Positions 1 to 9,789 of a DNA stretch of 64,000 bases are shown here, in pieces (the stretch's first letter is position 1; each line of letters begins with the position of its first letter). The translations under genes were made by a program, and so were the position numbers. The notes beneath the pieces are model-generated. The model was not told the origin of the DNA. It saw only the letters and a program-made list of their open reading frames with translations, and searched no databases. The DNA comes from Flavobacterium litorale (GTDB taxonomy: Bacteria; Bacteroidota; Bacteroidia; Flavobacteriales; Flavobacteriaceae). Where the stretch lies: the NCBI RefSeq assembly GCF_019613795.1, contig NZ_CP080429.1:2406501-2470500 (forward strand), written 5' to 3'.

Positions 1-2
1 AT

Positions 3-335
3 CCTGAGAAATTAGCTACCGAGACGCCTTTTGCAAGACTCGACTTAAATAAAGAGGTAAAAGCTATTAGCGAGAGAACAGTAGCTCTATCTGATTTGGA
101 TATTGTATTCCATGTTAATAACGTAAAGTACTTGGAGTGGTGTTTGGACGCTGTAGACTACAAACTATTATTACGCCAGCAACTAAAAAGTTTTGACATG
201 AATTTTCTGCGAGAATTAAAGCTAAACGATGATGTTGTATTACATACTACAACCGAAGATGAAGATAAATCGACATTTTTTAAAGTAACAAAAAACGACA
301 AACCTAGTTTTGCTTTAGCACTTAACTGGAAATAA
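3..335 (+). CDS. Acyl-ACP thioesterase, C-terminal part (cut by left edge)
   Basis: Only the last 110 residues are present; the frame is open to the left edge, so the start lies outside the window. The visible part has the second hot-dog half of FatA/Fat-type acyl-ACP thioesterases, with a DxxxHVNNxxYLEW motif followed by a short beta-rich tail. Such enzymes hydrolyse acyl-ACP to free fatty acid in the cytoplasm and end fatty acid synthesis. An in-frame TTG at position 96 is internal to the domain and not a credible start. The gene ends in a terminator shared with the convergent response regulator. Confidence 0.8.
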   Translation, partial: PEKLATETPFARLDLNKEVKAISERTVALSDLDIVFHVNNVKYLEWCLDAVDYKLLLRQQLKSFDMNFLRELKLNDDVVLHTTTEDEDKSTFFKVTKNDKPSFALALNWK

Positions 336-343
336 TAATACAT

Positions 344-386
344 AAAAAAACAGCCGTTTAAAGAGTATAAAATAGCTGTTTTTTTA
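344..386. terminator. Bidirectional terminator between thioesterase and response regulator
   Basis: The inverted repeat AAAAAACAGC / GCTGTTTTTT encloses about 20 nt and lies between two convergent genes. A-tract and T-tract flank it, so it can stop transcription from both sides. Confidence 0.6.
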
Positions 387-409
387 TAGTAACGTATTAC
401 GTGTTTTAC

Positions 410-1123
410 TTAAGAAGCTTTATTTTTTATTACCAAACGGAAACCTTCGCCATGAATGTTTAGTATCTCTACATCTTCATCTGGTTTTAGGTACTTTCTG
501 AGCTTGGCAATATATACATCCATACTTCTTGATGTAAAGTAATTGTCGTCTCTCCAAATTTTGGTAAGTGCAAGCTCTCTGGGCATCAAATCGTTTTCGT
601 GTAATGCCAACATTTTAAGCAATTCGTTTTCTTTTGGCGATAGCTTTACAGGCTCCTCATTCTCAAAAGTTAAAAATCGTAGTTTAGAGTTTAAATGGAA
701 TTTACCTATTTGGAACTCAAACTTCGTGTTATCCGTTTTAGTTTCCGATGCTTTACGCTGAATAATTGCTTTAATTTTCATAAGCAATACTTCAGAGTCA
801 AAAGGCTTGTTAAGGTAATCATCCGCACCCACTTTATATCCTTTTAACACATCCTCTTTCATGGATTTTGCTGTAAGAAAAATAATTGGCACTTCTTTAT
901 TCTTTTCTCTAATCTCCTTTGCAAGTGTATAACCATCTTTATACGGCATCATCACGTCAAGGATACAAAGATCAAAATTGTCTTTTTTAAATTTCTCAAA
1001 GCCTTCCATTCCGTTTTTTGCCAACGTAACGTCAAAATCATTAATTAACAGATAATCTTTTAGTACAGCTCCAAAATTTGGATCATCTTCTACTAAAAGA
1101 ATCTTTTTGTTTACTTCTTCCAT
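410..1123 (-). CDS. OmpR-family two-component response regulator
   Basis: 237 aa DNA-binding response regulator. The receiver domain covers about residues 7-120, with the acidic pocket D13/D14, phosphoacceptor D56 in LDVMMP, T84 and K106 in the NKPF motif. A winged-helix Trans_reg_C domain follows at about 135-232. It begins 4 nt after the stop codon of the histidine kinase gene and is surely co-transcribed and phosphorylated by it. Length and pairing resemble the RprX/RprY system of Bacteroides, but the regulated genes cannot be read from the sequence. The ATG at 1123 aligns well with the family start. Confidence 0.93.
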   Translation of the reverse strand: MEEVNKKILLVEDDPNFGAVLKDYLLINDFDVTLAKNGMEGFEKFKKDNFDLCILDVMMPYKDGYTLAKEIREKNKEVPIIFLTAKSMKEDVLKGYKVGADDYLNKPFDSEVLLMKIKAIIQRKASETKTDNTKFEFQIGKFHLNSKLRFLTFENEEPVKLSPKENELLKMLALHENDLMPRELALTKIWRDDNYFTSRSMDVYIAKLRKYLKPDEDVEILNIHGEGFRLVIKNKAS

Positions 1124-1127
1124 ATTT

Positions 1128-2672
1128 TTAATTTATTAGATGCATTTTTATTATAAAGGTACTACCTTTTCCTTTTTCACTTTCTACGTATATATTGGCA
1201 TTATGGTCTTCTATAACTCTTTTTACGTAAGCAAGACCCAAACCATGTCCTTTCACATTGTGTAAATCGCCTGTGTGTTCTCTGTAAAACTTCTCAAAAA
1301 TTCGCTTCTGCGTATTTTTAGACATTCCTAAGCCGTTGTCCTTAATTTTTATTAATATGAAATCTTTTACATTTTCCGTATGTATCTCTATAACGGGTTC
1401 ATCAGGAGAATATTTTATAGCATTATCTAAAATATTAACTAAAACATTCGTAAAGTGCATATCATTTAACAATGCTGTTGTACGTCTTGCCTCAAATTTA
1501 CGAATTAATTTGCCTTGTCGGGCTTCAATAATTAAGTTAACATGTTCAATAGCATCTTCTATAATCTCATGAACATCAGCCTGATCCTTATTTATATCTA
1601 ACTCTTTTTTATCTAATTTCGATATCTGTAACACGTTTTCTACCTGCGAGTGCATGCGTTTGTTCTCGTCACGAATCATTTTTAAATAACGTTGCACTTT
1701 TTCTGGATCACCAAATATTTTTGGATTTTTAATGGCATCTAATGCCAAGTTTATGGTAGCAATAGGTGTTTTAAACTCGTGCGTCATGTTATTAATAAAG
1801 TCTGTTTTAATTTCAGATATCTGTTTTTGCTTTATTAATTGATTAATAGCACTAAGATACGCAATGATTATAATTAATGTAAAAATTAGTGATAACGAAG
1901 TTATACCTAAAATGGACGAAAATATAAATGTTTTCTTTTTAGGAAATGTTATTAATAATCTGTAACCCGATTTACCATCAATATCAGTATAAATGGGATG
2001 TTGGAAAGATATACCTTGCTCCCATTTAAATTTTGAAGAACGTAGTTTTGTGGCAAGCCCGTTTTTGTAAATAGCAAACTCAAAAGGTGTTTTTACACCG
2101 CTTTGAGAAAGTTCCGACCTTAGTATCTCATTTAACCAAGGCTTGGAAACTCTGGTTTCTAATGGGTTAAAATCTCTAAAATCTTTAATGTACAACTGGA
2201 ACTGGTAACGTTGCCAAACCTGCATATCTCTGGTTCTGGAGGATTCGGTATCGGTATCATTACTATTGTTGCCTAATGGTATAGGATTGTCCATATCACT
2301 ATCTAAATACCCTCCTACCCTATCTCTATCAAAAAACAGATTATAATCGCGTTGGCTCATATTATCAGAATAGATAATATTTTGCCCTTTAATATTTTTT
2401 CTTCTAGAATTATAATAGTAGGGTAACATATCCTCTCTGGATGGGGCTTCTCCCAAACTATCTTTAGAGATATTATAGAGTCGCAAGAATTTTAAACCGT
2501 CGTTTTCTTGGAGTTTATTGGCTACTTTACCAAGTACTTGCTGAATATGAAATTTAAATTGTTCTTCGTTATTTTTAATCGAAGAATTAACCCAATATAG
2601 CTGTACTAATATAATACCCATCAACGATAGGCTCATAAAAAATACAAGCAAACGAAACCTAGTCTTGTTCAT
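1128..2672 (-). CDS. Membrane sensor histidine kinase
   Basis: 514 aa from the ATG at 2672; the TTG one codon upstream is less likely. A first membrane segment lies at about residues 8-28 and a second at about 250-275. Between them is a roughly 220-residue periplasmic sensor with no recognisable ligand motif. HisKA follows, with the phosphoacceptor His298 in MTHEFKTP, then HATPase_c with the N box (NILDNAIKYS), G1 box (KDNGLGMS) and G2 box (GHGLGLAYV). The protein should sense an envelope signal and phosphorylate the regulator encoded immediately downstream. The periplasmic part is rich in Asn, Asp and Ser around residues 125-150, probably a disordered loop. Confidence 0.92.
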   Translation of the reverse strand: MNKTRFRLLVFFMSLSLMGIILVQLYWVNSSIKNNEEQFKFHIQQVLGKVANKLQENDGLKFLRLYNISKDSLGEAPSREDMLPYYYNSRRKNIKGQNIIYSDNMSQRDYNLFFDRDRVGGYLDSDMDNPIPLGNNSNDTDTESSRTRDMQVWQRYQFQLYIKDFRDFNPLETRVSKPWLNEILRSELSQSGVKTPFEFAIYKNGLATKLRSSKFKWEQGISFQHPIYTDIDGKSGYRLLITFPKKKTFIFSSILGITSLSLIFTLIIIIAYLSAINQLIKQKQISEIKTDFINNMTHEFKTPIATINLALDAIKNPKIFGDPEKVQRYLKMIRDENKRMHSQVENVLQISKLDKKELDINKDQADVHEIIEDAIEHVNLIIEARQGKLIRKFEARRTTALLNDMHFTNVLVNILDNAIKYSPDEPVIEIHTENVKDFILIKIKDNGLGMSKNTQKRIFEKFYREHTGDLHNVKGHGLGLAYVKRVIEDHNANIYVESEKGKGSTFIIKMHLIN

Positions 2673-2743
2673 CAAAACAAAATTAAGATTTTAACAATTA
2701 ACGCTTAAAAATATTAACCAAACATTAACAACTACCCAAAATA

Positions 2744-3331
2744 TTACATATTTTTCAGAGTATTATAAATAGCATGTGCTTTTTGTTTTGCATCGTCCAA
2801 TACAATATTATCAATAACAAAATCGCTCATTTGCCTTTTCTTCTCATCATCCCATTGGTTATTCATTCGCTTTACTACTTCTTCTTCAGTGCTACCATCT
2901 CTGCTTATAACACGCTGAATACGTAGTGCTTTGGGAGCAGTTACTAGTATTATTTTATCGCAATTTTTATAGCTGCCACTTTCAAACAAAATGGCTGCTT
3001 CCTTTATAACAAACAAATGGTTGTTTTTACTAGTAAGCCAACTGTTAAAATGTTCTGCTACTTTTGGGTGTATAATGGTATTGAGCTGTTGTAACTTTTC
3101 GGGATTATTAAAAACCAATGCTGCCAACTTTTTCCTATCGGGTATACCATCTGTTAGTACATCAGTACCAAAAGCAGTTGTTATGGCAGCAACTACACTT
3201 GGAATATATAGTATTTTTTTAGCTTCTTCGTCAGCTATGTACACGGGTACGCCTAACGAAGCAAAATAGTTTGCTATGGTAGTTTTACCGCTACCAATAC
3301 CACCAGTAAGCCCTATAATTTTTGTTTTCAT
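2744..3331 (-). CDS. coaE: Dephospho-CoA kinase
   Basis: 195 aa, normal length for CoaE. It phosphorylates the 3'-OH of dephospho-CoA, the last step of coenzyme A synthesis, in the cytoplasm. Visible features are a Walker A motif GGIGSGKTT at about residues 10-18, the D-E-E region after it that binds substrate, and the LID region rich in basic residues (RVISRDGST). Its ATG overlaps the TGA of the upstream glycosyltransferase gene in an ATGA arrangement, so the two are translationally coupled. Another CoA pathway enzyme, coaBC, lies about 16 kb away in the same window. Confidence 0.95.
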   Translation of the reverse strand: MKTKIIGLTGGIGSGKTTIANYFASLGVPVYIADEEAKKILYIPSVVAAITTAFGTDVLTDGIPDRKKLAALVFNNPEKLQQLNTIIHPKVAEHFNSWLTSKNNHLFVIKEAAILFESGSYKNCDKIILVTAPKALRIQRVISRDGSTEEEVVKRMNNQWDDEKKRQMSDFVIDNIVLDDAKQKAHAIYNTLKNM

Positions 3332-4326
3332 TTTTTAAAGAATAATTCTGGAAATGCTTGTTCTGGTTGTGCAGATAGCATATGTACTTTTATAAACGAT
3401 GCCATATACCCCACACCGTAACCGTAAAACTGTATGCAAGTAGCTATTAGGCTTAATATACCTATTTTAAGACTTTTGTTTTGAAGAGTAGCTAGGACTA
3501 ATAATACAGTAAAATAAAAAGCATACGCATACAGTAGCGATTTTACCCCAAATACTGCTATGAGTATAGCAAAAACAAAGCCTAGTATAAATAATGATGG
3601 AAATAAAAAGGTTACTTTTTTATACTCAGGATGCCATTTATCTAGTATTGGACGGGCTTTACCAAATTTATTTACTTGTTTGTAAAACTTCTGCCAATCT
3701 ATTCTTCGTTTATGGTACACGTAACAGTTTGTAAAGAGTTTTGTTTGGTAGCCCAGTTTCCAAAGCCTAATAGAAAGGTCGGGGTCTTCGCCAGGGTGTA
3801 TATTACCAAAACCGCCTGAGGCTTGAAATGCTTTTTTAGAGATACCCATATTAAAGCTCCTGGGCTGAAATTTTTCTATTTTCTCGGATTTTCCTCTTAT
3901 GCCTCCTGTTGTTAAAAAAGAGGTCATGGTAAAATTAATTGCTTTTTGTACATCACTAAAACTATCTAGCGCGGCATCTGGACCTCCAAAACAATCAACG
4001 TAGGTGTGCGTTAAACTTTGGTTTATGTTACTTAGGTAATTTGATGGTATAATGCAATCGGAATCTAATATTATAAAATAATCTCCATTTGCATGTTGCA
4101 TCCCGTAGTTTCTGGAGTCGCCCGGTCCTGAATTTTCTTTGTAATAATAGGATATTGATAGTGTATTTTGATACTTGGATACTATAGTATCGCATCGGAT
4201 AGTTGAACCATCTTCTATAATTACCACTTCGTATTCCGATGTATAGGTTTGCTTTGTTAAACTCTCTAACAGTTCATCTATCTCATCAGGACGGTTATAA
4301 ACGGGTATAATTAGCGAAAAGCGCAT
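3328..4326 (-). CDS. Glycosyltransferase family 2 protein
   Basis: 332 aa. The GT-A fold of family 2 occupies about residues 1-230: the start SLIIPVYNRPDE, the metal-binding DSD motif in ILDSDC, and an ED-containing acceptor region (HPGEDPDLS). The C-terminal third holds about two to three hydrophobic segments (about 240-315), so the enzyme is probably anchored in the inner membrane and transfers a sugar to a lipid or envelope glycan. The substrate cannot be told. It is the first gene of a two-gene unit with coaE. A TAnnTTTG-type -10 box (TAACTTTG on the minus strand, 4343-4350) sits just upstream of the start. Confidence 0.88.
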   Translation of the reverse strand: MRFSLIIPVYNRPDEIDELLESLTKQTYTSEYEVVIIEDGSTIRCDTIVSKYQNTLSISYYYKENSGPGDSRNYGMQHANGDYFIILDSDCIIPSNYLSNINQSLTHTYVDCFGGPDAALDSFSDVQKAINFTMTSFLTTGGIRGKSEKIEKFQPRSFNMGISKKAFQASGGFGNIHPGEDPDLSIRLWKLGYQTKLFTNCYVYHKRRIDWQKFYKQVNKFGKARPILDKWHPEYKKVTFLFPSLFILGFVFAILIAVFGVKSLLYAYAFYFTVLLVLATLQNKSLKIGILSLIATCIQFYGYGVGYMASFIKVHMLSAQPEQAFPELFFKK

Positions 4327-4342
4327 TTATAATAATTTTAAA

Positions 4343-4350
4343 CAAAGTTA
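4343..4350 (-). promoter_or_regulatory. Bacteroidota -7 box for glycosyltransferase-coaE
   Basis: The minus strand reads TAACTTTG, matching TAnnTTTG, about 17 nt upstream of the start codon. No clear TTG is seen at the expected -33 distance, so this is only a partial promoter match. Confidence 0.4.
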
Positions 4351-4362
4351 CTCTTTATACAA

Positions 4363-4389
4363 TAAAAAAAGCTACCAAAATGATAGCTT
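4363..4389. terminator. Weak terminator hairpin
   Basis: AAGCTA and TAGCTT form a short stem with a 9-nt loop, preceded by an A run (a T run on the minus strand). It stands just behind the stronger hairpin at 4403-4428 and may act as its backup. Confidence 0.4.
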
Positions 4390-4402
4390 ATACATAAAAA
4401 AA

Positions 4403-4428
4403 GAACCGATGGCTCTCACCATCGGTTC
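4403..4428 (-). terminator. Terminator of the 1778-aa T9SS cargo gene
   Basis: A perfect 10-bp stem GAACCGATGG / CCATCGGTTC with a 6-nt loop is followed by a T run on the minus strand, about 25 nt after the stop codon. Confidence 0.8.
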
Positions 4429-4452
4429 AGATAATTAAACTAATAATTACAA

Positions 4453-7400
4453 CTATTGTTTTTTGACCACTTTAATTGTTTTTACAGTTTTGTCAGCGTT
4501 AATGGTTACTATATAAGTTCCATCTGATAGTGCCGACATATCTAGTTTTGCATCAGTTGTGTTAGGTTGCTTAACCATAACTTGTTGTCCTAACATGTTG
4601 AATACTGATACAGATGTAATGTCTGAAGAATGTTGTATTGTAAGTACATCCTTAACAGGGTTTGGATAGTAGTTGAACGAATTGATATCGAAAATACCAT
4701 CTGATAGTAATCCTGTTACAGTTACTGCAAGACTAACTACACCTGTACAACCGTTTATTGTTTGTGTAGCGTAGTAAGTTGATCCTTCTTCCACTACAGA
4801 CTCGCTTGTTAATGGGTTAGTACCATCTATAGCATCTTGTGCTGTTGGATACCAAACAACGTCGGTTCCTGTTACATCAAGGTTTGCTATAACTGGTGCA
4901 TCACCAGCATATGCTACTATTTGCTCTGTTGCTCCATCTGGTGCTGGTGTATCACAAAGTACATTAAGTACACCGTTTACGTACATTACACCGTCCCATG
5001 TGTTACCACCTTGCTCGTTGTAACCTCCATACATGTATGAACCTTCGTGTAGCTGAACTCTTGATGCATAGTAGTATGTACCTGGCTCAAGGTTTGCTCC
5101 TATTTCGGCTACGTACTCATCATTGTTACCTGATTGGATATTGAATGTTGTTGGTATCCAAGTATCCCAAGTAGATGGGTCTGTATTTTCTGTGCTAACC
5201 CCTATCCAAGCGGTTACACCAAAACCTGGTCCTGTACCTTCTGTTACTCCTGCTTCGTAAGCCTGCACATAAATCATTGCTGATTGTGCAATTGAAACAG
5301 TTACTTCGCCTGGGTATTGTAGGTTAACGTAGTCTATAGCAGGTGCGTTAACGGTAGCCATAACAGCAAGTCTGTCTTGGCTTTCGCAATCGTTCATGGT
5401 TTGCGATGCGTAATACATCATGCCATCTACAAGCATATCGGTAGCCGCAAGCATTGCTCCATCAACTTCAGCATCATACCACTGAATGTTTTCTCCCATT
5501 GCCATAAGGTCTGCTACTGTAGCTCCGTCTTCAAAAGTTTGTTCTGCATCGCCCATAGGAGCAGCAGTTACATTTATAGTTACTGTTACTGCAGTTCTTG
5601 TTAAACTTTCGCAGTCTATTGTTTGCGAAGCATAATATGTCATTCCATCTACAAGTGCATCGGTATCTGCAAGCATTGCGCCGTCAACCTCAGCATCATA
5701 CCATTGTATGTTTTCTCCCATTACAACAAGGTCTGCAATAGTACCTGCATCACAAACTGCTTGGTTAGCATCTGCCATTGGTGCCATTGTACCACATGTA
5801 ACTGTTAACATTCCGCTCACGTAATCAACACCGTCCCAGAACGATCCGCCATCGGCACTATAACCACCGTAGCTGTATGGTCCTTGTAGGTACTGGAATC
5901 TTGAAGCATAGTAATATGTACCTGGCTCTAAGCCCTCGCCTATTTCTGCCATAAACTCATCATTGTTACCAACTTGCGTATTAAACGCCATCGGTACCCA
6001 GTTTGTCCATGTAGACGGATCAGTATCTTCTGTACTAACGGCTATCCATGCGCTTACTCCTATACCTGGTCCTGCACCTGGTGTAACACCTGGCTCATAC
6101 CCTTGTGCATAGGCTGTACCTGTAGTTCCTTCTACAATCTCCATCATCGGAGGCCATTGTAGGTTTACCCAATCCATTTCTGGAATTGTTACCATAACAG
6201 CAAGTCTGTTACCACTTTCACAACCATCAAGAGTTTGTGTAGCGTAGTACATTCCTGACGATAAATCGTCTGTTGCAGCTAATGCTGTACCGCCTGTTGC
6301 AACGTTGTACCATTGTATATCGGTACCCATTGCTACTAAATCAGCAACTGTTGCTGCTGTTGTAAAGTTAGCTTCGGCATCTCCTGTTGGAGCTGGTGTA
6401 AAGGTAATGTTTAGTGTAGCAGTATCAGATGCTGGACATCCAAGATCTGTAGTTACTGTAGCAGTATAGGTTACTGTGGCCATTGGCATTGCATATACTG
6501 TTTGCATACCTGTACCTGTATAAGGTATAGTAGCCTCAGCATCTTCGTAAAGCCCTTCTATTGGCGACCATACGTAATCTACAGCGTTCTGACCGCCTGT
6601 AACCATTACATTATAATCTTCCCACTCACCATAACCTGTATGTCCGCAAGCATCGGCATCTGCAGGTACTGCATTATATCTACATCCTACACGCATTCTT
6701 GTAAGTCCGTTAAATGCAGTAGTAGAAATTGTAACCGAACCTGTAAACTCGTCAGTACCTGATGAGCCTGAATCATAAACGCTTTCATCAGTAGTAAACT
6801 CACCGTCCATGTTATAATCTATCCATATGCGGAAACCTTGTCCGAATATTCCTCCTGCATCGACTGTAAGATCGTATGTTTCTCCTGCTTCAACATTAGC
6901 TGTTAAATCACTATAATAAGTATAATCTGTTACTGCATCACCAGAATCATTATTTTCGATATCTGCAAAAGAGAAACTTCCAATGTAATCTCCTGATGCA
7001 CCTGTATTACCTACTGTTGGAACACAATAATCTATTGGTATTATAGATGTTCCACCTTCTGCCATAAGTGCTATTGCTTCACCGAAACAAGCATCGGTAG
7101 TTTCTGGCGTAACGGTTACAGGGTCTGGAACAGGGTTTACATTTACTATATAATCTACCATTACAACACAACTTCCTGCTGATTGTGATGCTGTTAATGT
7201 AAACGTAGTAGTTTCTGATGGTGAAAATGTGTACCCATCAGTTGCATTACCTGTAACACTATCGGATGGCGACCATTCGTACACATCAAAATCAGCAGCT
7301 CCTGCAGTAATTGTTACTAGTTCTGTGTCGTTTCCATCACAAATAGTGGTTTCTGTACCGCTTAACGTTAATGTTGCTGGTGTTGTTACTTCAAACACAT

Positions 7401-9789
7401 CTGTAGTAGTATCTGTACCACCAACTGTTGTTACGGCTACTGTTCCTGAAATTCCTGCTGCTACGTTAGCCACAATTTCAGTATCTGTATTGGTATCTAT
7501 TGTTATTGCTTCTCCCCCTATTTCGAGTGTAGCATTACCTAAACCTGTACCTGTTATGGTAATATCGCCATCGGCAGCACAGTATGATGCTGGTGTAAAC
7601 TCAGTAATAACGGGTGCTGGTGGCATTACGATGTTTATAGAATAATCTTCGTAACTACCATAAGAACCTGTATAACATGGTGTACCACCACTGTTATTAT
7701 CTGTTCCACCTATTCGTACTCTGTGCGAACCTACTAAACCTGCATCTGCTGGAATGGCAAACGAACCTGTAAGTATGGTTGGGTTATCACTTTCCGAAAG
7801 TCCTGTATATACTAATTCTCCATCATCATCAAAATCAGTATCATCATTCCAGTCTATCCATATTTTTGTTCCGTACGTATAACCTGTACCATAAGTAATA
7901 GCAAAGTCTACCGTAGCGCCTACAAATGCATCTGTAGATTGTGCACTATAGTCTGCATAGTTTCCTGCTTCTGCATCTGTTGCATTACTTATAGTTCCCA
8001 TGTCTACATTTATAATACCATCATTGTCTACACTAGTAGGTGCAGGTGTACAATAGCTTGTAACGAATGATGATGGTCCTGCCCATGGGCTAAGATCAGT
8101 GTCCGAACATGCCGAGCGTACCCATACATAATATTCTGTATCTTGTGTAAGTCCTGTCAAATCTGCTGTAAGCACACCAGCAGCAACATCGCCAGTAGCA
8201 ATAGTAGCTCCTGTTGGTTCAGTAGCATCAGTACTTATATAATATTCGTAACCGTTTGCTGGTAAATCTGTAGATTCATTCCAAACCACGTTTCCGCTTG
8301 TAAAAGAGGTTGTTGTAGCAACAACTCCAGTAACAGGCTCACACGTTGGCGTTAATGTTACAGATATGTCATCTACAAATAATCTGTTTTGATTTGCTGC
8401 AGAATAAGCATTGAAACCTATATAGTATACACCCGTAGTTGTTGGTGTAAAATCTACAAAAGTTGTAGTTGGCGAAGCGGAACTAATATCTGGATGATCT
8501 GCAAGCTCTGTTAGCATTGCTGCTGCACCAGCCGATGTACCGTAAGATACTCTTAGTTTTTCGGTATAAAAAGTAAAATCGTTACCGTAAGTATATGATA
8601 ATCGGTACGAAGTTCCTGCTGTTAAGTTAAGCCCTTGTAGGTAAAACCATGCATTTGCAGCGTTACTACTGTTGTATTGGTATCTAAAAGTAGTATCTGT
8701 AAAACCATAACCTGGATTGGTAACGGTTGTCCAGTTATTACCTAATCCTGCATTTTCTGTTATAATGCAAGCTGGTACACCTGGTGTTGTAGCCGATTCT
8801 ACATCCTGCATGTAAGGTACATCTGTAGCATCACATAATGTTGTAAATGATGTTGATGCTGACCATGAACTTACTGAACCTGCGCCACAGTTACTTCTTA
8901 TCCATACGTAGTATGTTGTATTGGATGTTAACCCTGCGATATTTGCAGATACATCTCCTGAAGCAGCTGTACCTGTAGCCACTGTAGCCTCTACTGGTGT
9001 AGTGTTTGAGGTGCTATGGTAGTACTCGTAACCATCTGTTGCTGCTGCAACAGCATCCCAAGCAATATCAGCATCGTTAGTACCCATTGTTGTTACTGCT
9101 AAACCAGATGGAGCAAGGCATGACGCAACAGCTCCTTCAAATTCAATTCTTGCTAATGTTGAAGTTAGCGTACCTGTTGGCGGGGCAGCAGGGTCTGGGT
9201 TAGTACCATCACTGAAATAGAAAAGTCCAGTATTAGAGTTACCAGAGTACGAACCAAAATTAGCAGTACATGAGTATCCTGGTACATTCTCATCTATTGC
9301 AATAATTAGGTTACTTGTTCCATCGTAATTAAATGGAACTGTAAAAGTGATTTCAAACCACTCACCCGCCACTGGAGTAATTGCTCCAGAATAAACTTCT
9401 GTAAGGTTTGCTAAATCTTCCCAATCTGTAGTTGATGAAAACTCTGTTTTGGTAGTATGACCTAAATATACAGTCCACTCATTCCAGTTAGCCAAGTTAG
9501 TACCTCCAGAGTTATAAAAGTAGCTTACTTTAGTAATGTCTCCAGCTACACCGCCACTAGTAGCAAATTCTGAAGCTTGAATAATTTGTTGGCTATAAGT
9601 ATAGTTATAGCACGAATAGATGGGCACTCGGTTTGCCGAGGTAGCACTACCTGAACCAATACCAATAGTACCTTGTGCAGATACCGCCGTAATGGAAAGT
9701 AGGGTAAAAAGGGTTAAATAGCTCAAGAGCCAGCGTTTCGAATTTTTCCCATAATCCGAAGCACTTCTTAAAAAAGTAGTGTTTTTCAT
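4453..9789 (-). CDS. Giant T9SS-secreted multidomain protein (FN3, GEVED, Ig-like; type A sorting domain)
   Basis: 1778 aa. An N-terminal signal peptide (hydrophobic stretch about residues 20-35, likely cut after A38 in VSA-Q) is followed by a jelly-roll-like domain (40-220), FN3 (about 224-315), a second jelly-roll/cleaved-adhesin-like domain (about 320-480), FN3 (484-575), a GEVED domain (580-720, WIDWNDD motif), an IPT/TIG-like domain, an Ig/PKD-like domain, a second GEVED domain (about 900-1070, WIDYNMDG) and several Ig-like modules. Two of these modules (about 1334-1482) are Met-rich. The last 80 residues (YPNPVKDVL, then a GTYIV-type strand and basic tail) are a type A T9SS sorting domain. 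The protein is exported to the cell surface or medium, probably as an adhesin. No catalytic motif was seen. It resembles its upstream neighbour in modules and C-terminus. Confidence 0.9.
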   Translation of the reverse strand: MKNTTFLRSASDYGKNSKRWLLSYLTLFTLLSITAVSAQGTIGIGSGSATSANRVPIYSCYNYTYSQQIIQASEFATSGGVAGDITKVSYFYNSGGTNLANWNEWTVYLGHTTKTEFSSTTDWEDLANLTEVYSGAITPVAGEWFEITFTVPFNYDGTSNLIIAIDENVPGYSCTANFGSYSGNSNTGLFYFSDGTNPDPAAPPTGTLTSTLARIEFEGAVASCLAPSGLAVTTMGTNDADIAWDAVAAATDGYEYYHSTSNTTPVEATVATGTAASGDVSANIAGLTSNTTYYVWIRSNCGAGSVSSWSASTSFTTLCDATDVPYMQDVESATTPGVPACIITENAGLGNNWTTVTNPGYGFTDTTFRYQYNSSNAANAWFYLQGLNLTAGTSYRLSYTYGNDFTFYTEKLRVSYGTSAGAAAMLTELADHPDISSASPTTTFVDFTPTTTGVYYIGFNAYSAANQNRLFVDDISVTLTPTCEPVTGVVATTTSFTSGNVVWNESTDLPANGYEYYISTDATEPTGATIATGDVAAGVLTADLTGLTQDTEYYVWVRSACSDTDLSPWAGPSSFVTSYCTPAPTSVDNDGIINVDMGTISNATDAEAGNYADYSAQSTDAFVGATVDFAITYGTGYTYGTKIWIDWNDDTDFDDDGELVYTGLSESDNPTILTGSFAIPADAGLVGSHRVRIGGTDNNSGGTPCYTGSYGSYEDYSINIVMPPAPVITEFTPASYCAADGDITITGTGLGNATLEIGGEAITIDTNTDTEIVANVAAGISGTVAVTTVGGTDTTTDVFEVTTPATLTLSGTETTICDGNDTELVTITAGAADFDVYEWSPSDSVTGNATDGYTFSPSETTTFTLTASQSAGSCVVMVDYIVNVNPVPDPVTVTPETTDACFGEAIALMAEGGTSIIPIDYCVPTVGNTGASGDYIGSFSFADIENNDSGDAVTDYTYYSDLTANVEAGETYDLTVDAGGIFGQGFRIWIDYNMDGEFTTDESVYDSGSSGTDEFTGSVTISTTAFNGLTRMRVGCRYNAVPADADACGHTGYGEWEDYNVMVTGGQNAVDYVWSPIEGLYEDAEATIPYTGTGMQTVYAMPMATVTYTATVTTDLGCPASDTATLNITFTPAPTGDAEANFTTAATVADLVAMGTDIQWYNVATGGTALAATDDLSSGMYYATQTLDGCESGNRLAVMVTIPEMDWVNLQWPPMMEIVEGTTGTAYAQGYEPGVTPGAGPGIGVSAWIAVSTEDTDPSTWTNWVPMAFNTQVGNNDEFMAEIGEGLEPGTYYYASRFQYLQGPYSYGGYSADGGSFWDGVDYVSGMLTVTCGTMAPMADANQAVCDAGTIADLVVMGENIQWYDAEVDGAMLADTDALVDGMTYYASQTIDCESLTRTAVTVTINVTAAPMGDAEQTFEDGATVADLMAMGENIQWYDAEVDGAMLAATDMLVDGMMYYASQTMNDCESQDRLAVMATVNAPAIDYVNLQYPGEVTVSIAQSAMIYVQAYEAGVTEGTGPGFGVTAWIGVSTENTDPSTWDTWIPTTFNIQSGNNDEYVAEIGANLEPGTYYYASRVQLHEGSYMYGGYNEQGGNTWDGVMYVNGVLNVLCDTPAPDGATEQIVAYAGDAPVIANLDVTGTDVVWYPTAQDAIDGTNPLTSESVVEEGSTYYATQTINGCTGVVSLAVTVTGLLSDGIFDINSFNYYPNPVKDVLTIQHSSDITSVSVFNMLGQQVMVKQPNTTDAKLDMSALSDGTYIVTINADKTVKTIKVVKKQ
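5345..5790 (-). repeat. Two Met-rich Ig-like modules in tandem
   Basis: Two adjacent modules of about 76 residues share the signature MGENIQWYDAEVDGAMLA followed by a YYASQT strand. They are homologous to the four near-identical modules of the neighbouring gene (10607-11518), but with Met at several positions where those have Thr or Ala. Confidence 0.75.

Noticed and set aside
2678..2685. TAATTTTG box (minus strand) as histidine kinase promoter
   Set aside because: It lies only about 6 nt from the start codon and would give an almost leaderless mRNA; probably chance in AT-rich DNA.
7229..7645. 138-aa plus-strand ORF
   Set aside because: It is antisense to the 1778-aa cargo gene and reflects its Thr/Val-rich codons; no independent signal.
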